This document shows, in pieces, positions 15,801 through 19,519 of a DNA stretch of 19,519 bases. This DNA is from Clostridia bacterium. Lineage in GTDB: Bacteria > Bacillota > Clostridia > Christensenellales > Borkfalkiaceae. The stretch covers positions 1 through 19,519 of the forward strand of contig JAGBYC010000216.1 of assembly GCA_017628935.1 (NCBI GenBank), given 5' to 3'. A program made the position numbers and the translations under genes. Numbering within the stretch: the stretch's first letter is position 1; every line of letters starts with the position of its first letter. The notes below the pieces were generated by a model. That model was given only the letters and a program-made list of their open reading frames with translations. It was not told the DNA's origin and searched no databases.

Positions 15801-16880
15801 CTAATTTGTAAATAAAAATGCTAAAAGCGCCACCAGTGCTATACCCAGCACGGTAACTAACGCTACCTTCCAAGGCGAAACGGGGGTTTTGCCCGCCACC
15901 TTACCAGTGTTGCCGTTCACGAATAATTGATACGATTTATTTTTGTACGGATATGTAAACGCGTAAGTTGGCAGTAACACGTATTTATACGTAACGCCTT
16001 CGTGTACGGTATTTACATTTAAATATTGTACTACGTGATAGTGGTAGTTTGATAAAATGAGTTTACGTAAGTTGTCGTCGATAATACTTTTTGCAGTTTC
16101 CCACCCTTCGTTTACAGTTTTGCTTGTTTTATGAGCCATAAACCCACTTAAATACGTTTTATCGTAAACTTTTATGTCGTTTATATCATACGGCATAAGT
16201 TTATTCATTGCTTGTTGCGTATTAGTTTCGCTTGCCGTAACGGTAACGTCGTCAAAAGAATACGAATAAGTGCCTGAAATAGTGTGCCAGTCGATATACG
16301 TAACGACTCTACGGTTTTTACCAGACCCAACCGTTCTACTTCTTCTAATACCTATTACACCGTGGTAAGTAGAATACGTTTTAGTATCGTAGGTAAAAGC
16401 AGGCTCATAAACGCCTTGAAGTTTATCAGCGTTAAGTTCTTTTTTAAATTTGCGTGGAGCAAAAAACCTTTTTTTCGCCCAAGCTTTAGCAAACGACTCT
16501 GCTTGCGTTTTACCTATGGTGAACGGATAAATTGCGTTTGGCTTTAAACCACAAGAATCAATGCTTTTTACAACGTGCGCCGTTGAACAGTACGGACAAA
16601 GTGTTGCAACCTGAGTTGACGGCATAACGACAACTGCACCACAGTTTTCACAACGGTACGTAACGTTTTCTTCTTCCCAAAGTTCAGTAACTTTGAAAGC
16701 GTCGGCAATATTTATTTCGCTAACTTCTTTGCTTTTAGCAAAATCTTTACTACTGCCACAATACTCACAGTAAAGTTCTTGAGTTTCAGGATTAAAAACC
16801 ATATTACCGCCACAATTTTCACACTTTGCGGTAAAAGTATCCTTTTCAGTTGCCTTTAAAGTACGCTCTAATTCAGCCAT
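15801..16880 (-). CDS. Double zinc-ribbon protein with C-terminal membrane anchor (YdjG-like)
   Basis: A 359-residue protein with two N-terminal zinc ribbons, Cys20/23/38/41 (CENCG...CEYCG) and Cys77/80/95/98 (CENCG...CPYC), a central domain rich in Tyr and beta strands, and one hydrophobic segment at about 334-357 followed by a three-residue tail. Such proteins are often labelled as TFIIB-type zinc ribbon or as PriA-like, but no helicase motif is present. In Bacillus subtilis a related layout is YdjG, which recruits the SPFH protein YdjI to the membrane with YdjH. The nearby SPFH gene supports a similar role here; that is inference. The ribosome binding site is weak (AGGG). Confidence 0.7.
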   Translation of the reverse strand: MAELERTLKATEKDTFTAKCENCGGNMVFNPETQELYCEYCGSSKDFAKSKEVSEINIADAFKVTELWEEENVTYRCENCGAVVVMPSTQVATLCPYCSTAHVVKSIDSCGLKPNAIYPFTIGKTQAESFAKAWAKKRFFAPRKFKKELNADKLQGVYEPAFTYDTKTYSTYHGVIGIRRSRTVGSGKNRRVVTYIDWHTISGTYSYSFDDVTVTASETNTQQAMNKLMPYDINDIKVYDKTYLSGFMAHKTSKTVNEGWETAKSIIDDNLRKLILSNYHYHVVQYLNVNTVHEGVTYKYVLLPTYAFTYPYKNKSYQLFVNGNTGKVAGKTPVSPWKVALVTVLGIALVALLAFLFTN

Positions 16881-16930
16881 ACATACCCTATTAAACTTTT
16901 TTAAAGAATTAGTAACAAGTTAATAAGCCT

Positions 16931-17125
16931 TTAAGCGTTAAGAGCGTTTAATAAAACGTCTAAATCTATTCCGTGTACGGCTGCTGCTTCGGCAACTGTT
17001 TCACCGTGAGCAATAGCGCAACCTAAACAATGCATACCGAAAGAAAGTAAAATTTCGGGTGCATTTTCATTTGCTTCAACAACTTCCATAATAAGCATAT
17101 CGCCAGTAATAATTTTCTTTTCCAT
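16931..17125 (-). CDS. DUF1858 (HCP-associated redox disulfide) protein
   Basis: A 64-residue protein with the DUF1858 motif: ITGDMLIMEVVEANENAPEILLSFGMHCLGCAIAHGETVAEAAAVHGID. Cys33 and Cys36 form the CLGC pair of this family, whose members often lie beside the hybrid cluster protein in anaerobes and may handle a redox or metal-sulfur task. The chosen ATG (17123-17125) has TGGAGA six bases upstream; an earlier in-frame ATG overlaps that site and the stop codon of the SPFH gene. It sits inside the SPFH operon, an unusual place for it. Confidence 0.85.
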   Translation of the reverse strand: MEKKIITGDMLIMEVVEANENAPEILLSFGMHCLGCAIAHGETVAEAAAVHGIDLDVLLNALNA

Positions 17126-17136
17126 AATAATCTCCA

Positions 17137-18192
17137 TTAAAGTTTATTTCCACACTCTGGGCAGAATTTAGACGCGCCGTCTATTTCAGCACCACATTCA
17201 GCGCAGAATTTTTTTACGTTTTGTTTAGCGCCACATTCTGGGCAAAATTTTGCTTTTGAACTAACGTCTGCACCACATTCAGCGCATTTTTTAGATGATT
17301 TTTTAGTTTCAGTTTTAGTTTCGTTAGACGACTTAAAAGCCTCGGCAAACACGTTACCTAAACCAACGCCTGCGCCTAAACCAACGCCTGCGCCAGCCAT
17401 AGTTCCACCTACACCTGGGTTTTTAGCAGCGTCTTTCATTGCTTCAGCAGCGGCAATTTTCATCATAACGTCTGTTCTATCGCCAAGAATACCAAGTTTA
17501 GAGCGTTCATCAAACGCTTTTTCAACTTCGCTTGGTACAGACATATTTTCAATGAAAAGATTTGTAAGTTTTAAACCTATTTCGTTAAACTTTGATTGAA
17601 TAGTGCGTTTAACAATTTCGTTAAATTCTAAAGTGTTACCTGCTAAGTCTAAAGCAGAAACGCCACTTTCACCAACAGCGTCAGTAAGGCCTGAAACAAC
17701 TATCGTTTTTAAATAGTCTGTAATATCGGTTGTTTGGTATGAATTAACAGTGCCAAAAAGTTCTTTTAAAAATACGCTTGGGTCGTCAACCTTAAAGGCG
17801 TATTTACCAAAACCACGAACGCGAATGCTACCAAACTCAGGGTCGCACATTAAAATAGGGTTTTGAGTGCCCCACGCGTTACCAGTAAATTGTTTAGTGT
17901 TGATGAAATAAATATCTAAAGTGATAGGTGTTTCAAATTTATATTTCCACGATGCAAGTTTTGTTAAAATAGGTAAAATTTCAGTATTTAAATCGTATAA
18001 ACCTGGACCGAAAACGTCGGCTATTTCACCTTTATGTACGAAGATTGCGCATTGTGATTCTCTTACAGTTAAAGTTGATTTTTCGTTTATTTCTTTACCT
18101 TGTTTTGGTAATGGATATTTGTAAACGATAACTTTTTTATTATCATCACTCCACTCAATATTCTTTCTAAAAAAAGAACTGAATAATGCCAT
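17137..18192 (-). CDS. SPFH-domain protein with C-terminal zinc ribbons (YdjI-like)
   Basis: A 351-residue protein. Residues about 40-230 are an SPFH/Band-7-like domain of the type once called virion core protein (VRESQCAIFVHKGEIADVFGPGLYDLNT). A glycine-rich stretch follows (about 260-280). The C-terminus holds two zinc ribbons with four CxxC pairs at 303/306, 317/320, 330/333 and 344/347. There is no clear transmembrane segment, so membrane placement may depend on a partner such as the product of 15801-16880. The start is the ATG at 18190-18192 with AGGAGG seven bases upstream; the frame extends 15 codons further without a site. First gene of its operon. Confidence 0.85.
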   Translation of the reverse strand: MALFSSFFRKNIEWSDDNKKVIVYKYPLPKQGKEINEKSTLTVRESQCAIFVHKGEIADVFGPGLYDLNTEILPILTKLASWKYKFETPITLDIYFINTKQFTGNAWGTQNPILMCDPEFGSIRVRGFGKYAFKVDDPSVFLKELFGTVNSYQTTDITDYLKTIVVSGLTDAVGESGVSALDLAGNTLEFNEIVKRTIQSKFNEIGLKLTNLFIENMSVPSEVEKAFDERSKLGILGDRTDVMMKIAAAEAMKDAAKNPGVGGTMAGAGVGLGAGVGLGNVFAEAFKSSNETKTETKKSSKKCAECGADVSSKAKFCPECGAKQNVKKFCAECGAEIDGASKFCPECGNKL

Positions 18193-18209
18193 ACAAATTC
18201 CTCCTAACG

Positions 18210-18258
18210 TATACTTAATATCACACAATATACGCATAATTTTGCTTTATTAAGTATA
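18210..18258. promoter_or_regulatory. Inverted repeat overlapping the SPFH-operon promoter
   Basis: TATACTTAATA (18210-18220) and TATTAAGTATA (18248-18258) are perfect 11-bp inverted arms 27 bases apart. The right arm covers the -10 element, so the pair is better explained as operator half-sites than as an RNA hairpin. A direct repeat TGTGATAT lies on the minus strand beside both arms. Confidence 0.45.
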
Positions 18259-18281
18259 TCACATTTTTTTTGTTTTTACAA
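18253..18281 (-). promoter_or_regulatory. SPFH-operon promoter
   Basis: On the minus strand, TTGTAA (18276-18281) and TATACT (18253-18258) are separated by 17 bases. The expected start is near 18246, about 54 bases before the SPFH gene. The region 18193-18349 otherwise holds only AT-rich sequence and the inverted repeat. Confidence 0.7.
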
Positions 18282-18349
18282 CTATTATTTAAATTTTTTA
18301 TTTTTAATAAAAATTTTCAACTTTTAATCACAAAAGCCCTTAAAAAATT

Positions 18350-18378
18350 AAAAAAGCGTCGATTTCGACGCCTTTTTT
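18350..18378 (-). terminator. Terminator of the PHP-domain phosphatase gene
   Basis: GCGTCG (18356-18361) and CGACGC (18366-18371) form a stem with an ATTT-type loop, flanked by A6 and T6 runs that extend the stem past one bulged base and give a T-run on the minus strand. It overlaps the stop codon of the gene. Confidence 0.8.
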
Positions 18379-19177
18379 AGATACGCTGTTTATAAAATTT
18401 TTCGCCATCGAATTTTAAAAAGTAGGTAAAGCCTATTTCTTTTAAAATTTCAACGCAATTACTAAAATAAAAATCTACCGTGTCACTTGCGTGCGAGTCG
18501 CTACAAAGCGTAATTTCGCCACCTAATTTATAAATTTCTTCAAGTAAATACTTTTCAGGATACGGCACCGTTCTACGCTTTCTTGAAATTGCACCAGTAT
18601 TCATTTCAAACACGTTGCAATATTTAATAGTTTCTTTTAACGCGTTAAGGGCAATTTTTCTATATTCTTCGTTGTCAGTATCAAATAAGCCGAATTTCGT
18701 AATAACGTCGAAATGACCAACGAAAAGTGGTTTTACGTTTTTTACGTGGTTAACTAATAAGTTAAAATAGTCGCTTGCGAACTTATTTTTATCGCCGTTA
18801 CAGTGGTTAGCGATATAGTCAAGTTGGTCTTGCAAAGTGTGGTCGATAGCATAACAAACGCCACCCTCATACAAGTAGTGAATTGATGCAATAATATAGT
18901 CGTAATCGGTAGCGTTTACGGTTGAATAATAATCAAGTTCAATGCCTTTAAAAACCTTGATTTTATCAGCGTATTTTTGCTTTAAACGGTCTATTTCAGC
19001 GTGGTATAAAGGATAGTCAGACGGCATCATACAATAACTTTCGTCAATTGACGTGTGGCTATGGTCTGAAAAGCCGACAGACTCCATATTTTTACTTATT
19101 GCAGACAAAACAACTTCTTCAGCAGTATTTTTACCGTCAGAAAAGTTTGTATGCTGATGTAAGTTTGAAAATTTCAT
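18377..19177 (-). CDS. PHP-domain phosphoesterase, histidinol-phosphatase-like
   Basis: A 266-residue PHP-family metal-dependent phosphatase. The metal ligands are visible in order: His7 and His9 (LHQHTNFSDG), Asp14, His39 and His41 (SDHSH), Glu80 (KGIELDY), His100 (SIHYL), His155 (GHFDVI), Glu191 (FEMNTGA), Asp227 and His229 (SDSHASD). This matches the HisK/HisJ histidinol-phosphatase group, which makes histidinol from its phosphate, but no other histidine gene lies nearby, so another sugar- or nucleotide-phosphate substrate is possible. It stands alone with its own promoter and terminator. Confidence 0.85.
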   Translation of the reverse strand: MKFSNLHQHTNFSDGKNTAEEVVLSAISKNMESVGFSDHSHTSIDESYCMMPSDYPLYHAEIDRLKQKYADKIKVFKGIELDYYSTVNATDYDYIIASIHYLYEGGVCYAIDHTLQDQLDYIANHCNGDKNKFASDYFNLLVNHVKNVKPLFVGHFDVITKFGLFDTDNEEYRKIALNALKETIKYCNVFEMNTGAISRKRRTVPYPEKYLLEEIYKLGGEITLCSDSHASDTVDFYFSNCVEILKEIGFTYFLKFDGEKFYKQRI

Positions 19178-19197
19178 AAGTCACCTTCTACTAATAT

Positions 19198-19226
19198 ATA
19201 ATAGCATTTATTTATAAAAATGTAAA
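19198..19226 (-). promoter_or_regulatory. Promoter of the PHP-domain phosphatase gene
   Basis: On the minus strand, TTTACA (19221-19226) and TATTAT (19198-19203) are separated by 17 bases, and an AGGTGA ribosome binding site follows shortly before the ATG at 19177. The transcript leader is very short. Confidence 0.7.
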
Positions 19227-19233
19227 TTGTTTA

Positions 19234-19361
19234 AAATAAAAAAGGCACGGAATTAACCGTACCTTTTATTTGTAAGTCCATTTTAAGGTTTTAGAAACAA
19301 AAATAAAAAACACGGAACTAATCCGTGTTTTTATTAGCTTATTAAACTTTTAAAGCTTTGA
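19234..19361. repeat. Tandem repeat, copy 1, with two terminator-like hairpins
   Basis: A 128-bp unit repeated at 19391-19519, period 157. It contains an imperfect hairpin (19241-19266, AAAGG-ACGG with CCGT-CCTTT and one C-A mismatch) and a perfect 11-bp hairpin (19306-19316/19322-19332, AAAAACACGGA with TCCGTGTTTTT). Both have A and T flanks able to terminate transcription in either direction. No gene was seen in it. Confidence 0.9.
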
Positions 19362-19390
19362 GGTTGTTTTTTATATTTAAGTAACGGTTT

Positions 19391-19519
19391 AAATAAAAAA
19401 GGCACGGAATTAACCGTACCTTTTATTTGTAAGTCCATTTTAAGGTTTTAGAAACAAAAAATAAAAAACACGGAACTACTCCGTGTTTTTATTAGCTTAT
19501 TAAACTTTTAAAGCTTTGA
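19391..19519. repeat. Tandem repeat, copy 2, reaching the window edge
   Basis: Differs from copy 1 by one extra A in an A-run and by one A-to-C change, which falls in the loop of the second hairpin (19464-19474/19480-19490) so the stem is kept. The first hairpin is at 19398-19423. The repeat may continue beyond the right edge. The 29-base spacer between copies is 19362-19390. Confidence 0.9.

Noticed and set aside
19234..19519. CRISPR array at the right edge.
   Set aside because: The repeated unit is 128 bp with only two copies and a 29-base spacer, and it contains terminator hairpins; no cas genes are nearby.

Overview
The window is AT-rich bacterial DNA and almost certainly comes from a low-GC Gram-positive, probably an anaerobic gut-type member of the Clostridia (Bacillota). 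The reasons are the gene order of the ribosomal cluster, the short zinc-binding form of S14, the zinc-binding LID of adenylate kinase, a DUF1858 redox-disulfide protein and a YdjG/YdjI-like SPFH and zinc-ribbon pair. The genus cannot be told from the sequence alone.

Positions 1-12744 (minus strand) hold an unbroken S10-spc-alpha ribosomal protein cluster, transcribed from right to left: rpsJ, rplC, rplD, rplW, rplB, rpsS, rplV, rpsC, rplP, rpmC, rpsQ, rplN, rplX, rplE, rpsZ, rpsH, rplF, rplR, rpsE, rpmD, rplO, secY, adk, map, infA, rpmJ and the beginning of rpsM, which runs off the left edge. Gaps are short, and three junctions or near-junctions are tightly coupled (rplD/rplW and rpmC/rplP overlap as TAATG; adk/map are one base apart). 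No internal promoter was found. The cluster starts at a strong sigma-A-type promoter (-35 at 13035-13040, -10 at 13012-13017) preceded by four helically phased A-tracts. It is followed by a structured 5' leader of about 260 nt that contains an intrinsic terminator before rpsJ, so the operon looks controlled by premature termination.

Divergent from it lies mgtE (13404-14837, plus strand), a Mg2+ channel/transporter. Its leader is the most interesting part of the window: a promoter, a 36-codon upstream ORF with a good ribosome binding site, and an intrinsic terminator directly before mgtE. The 3' arm of that terminator is an exact copy of an 11-nt segment inside the upstream ORF, so two segments compete for one partner. 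This is the layout of an attenuator, and it does not resemble the M-box.

Positions 14887-18192 (minus strand) hold a four-gene operon: an SPFH protein with C-terminal zinc ribbons (YdjI-like), a DUF1858 protein, a double zinc-ribbon protein with a C-terminal membrane anchor (YdjG-like), and a lipoprotein with a degenerate cyclophilin domain. It has its own promoter with an inverted repeat overlapping the -10 element, and it shares a bidirectional terminator with mgtE. The operon probably makes an envelope-associated assembly, but its role is unknown.

Positions 18377-19177 (minus strand) encode a PHP-family histidinol-phosphatase-like enzyme with its own promoter and terminator. The right edge (19234-19519) is a tandem repeat of about 157 bp per period; each copy carries two terminator-like hairpins.
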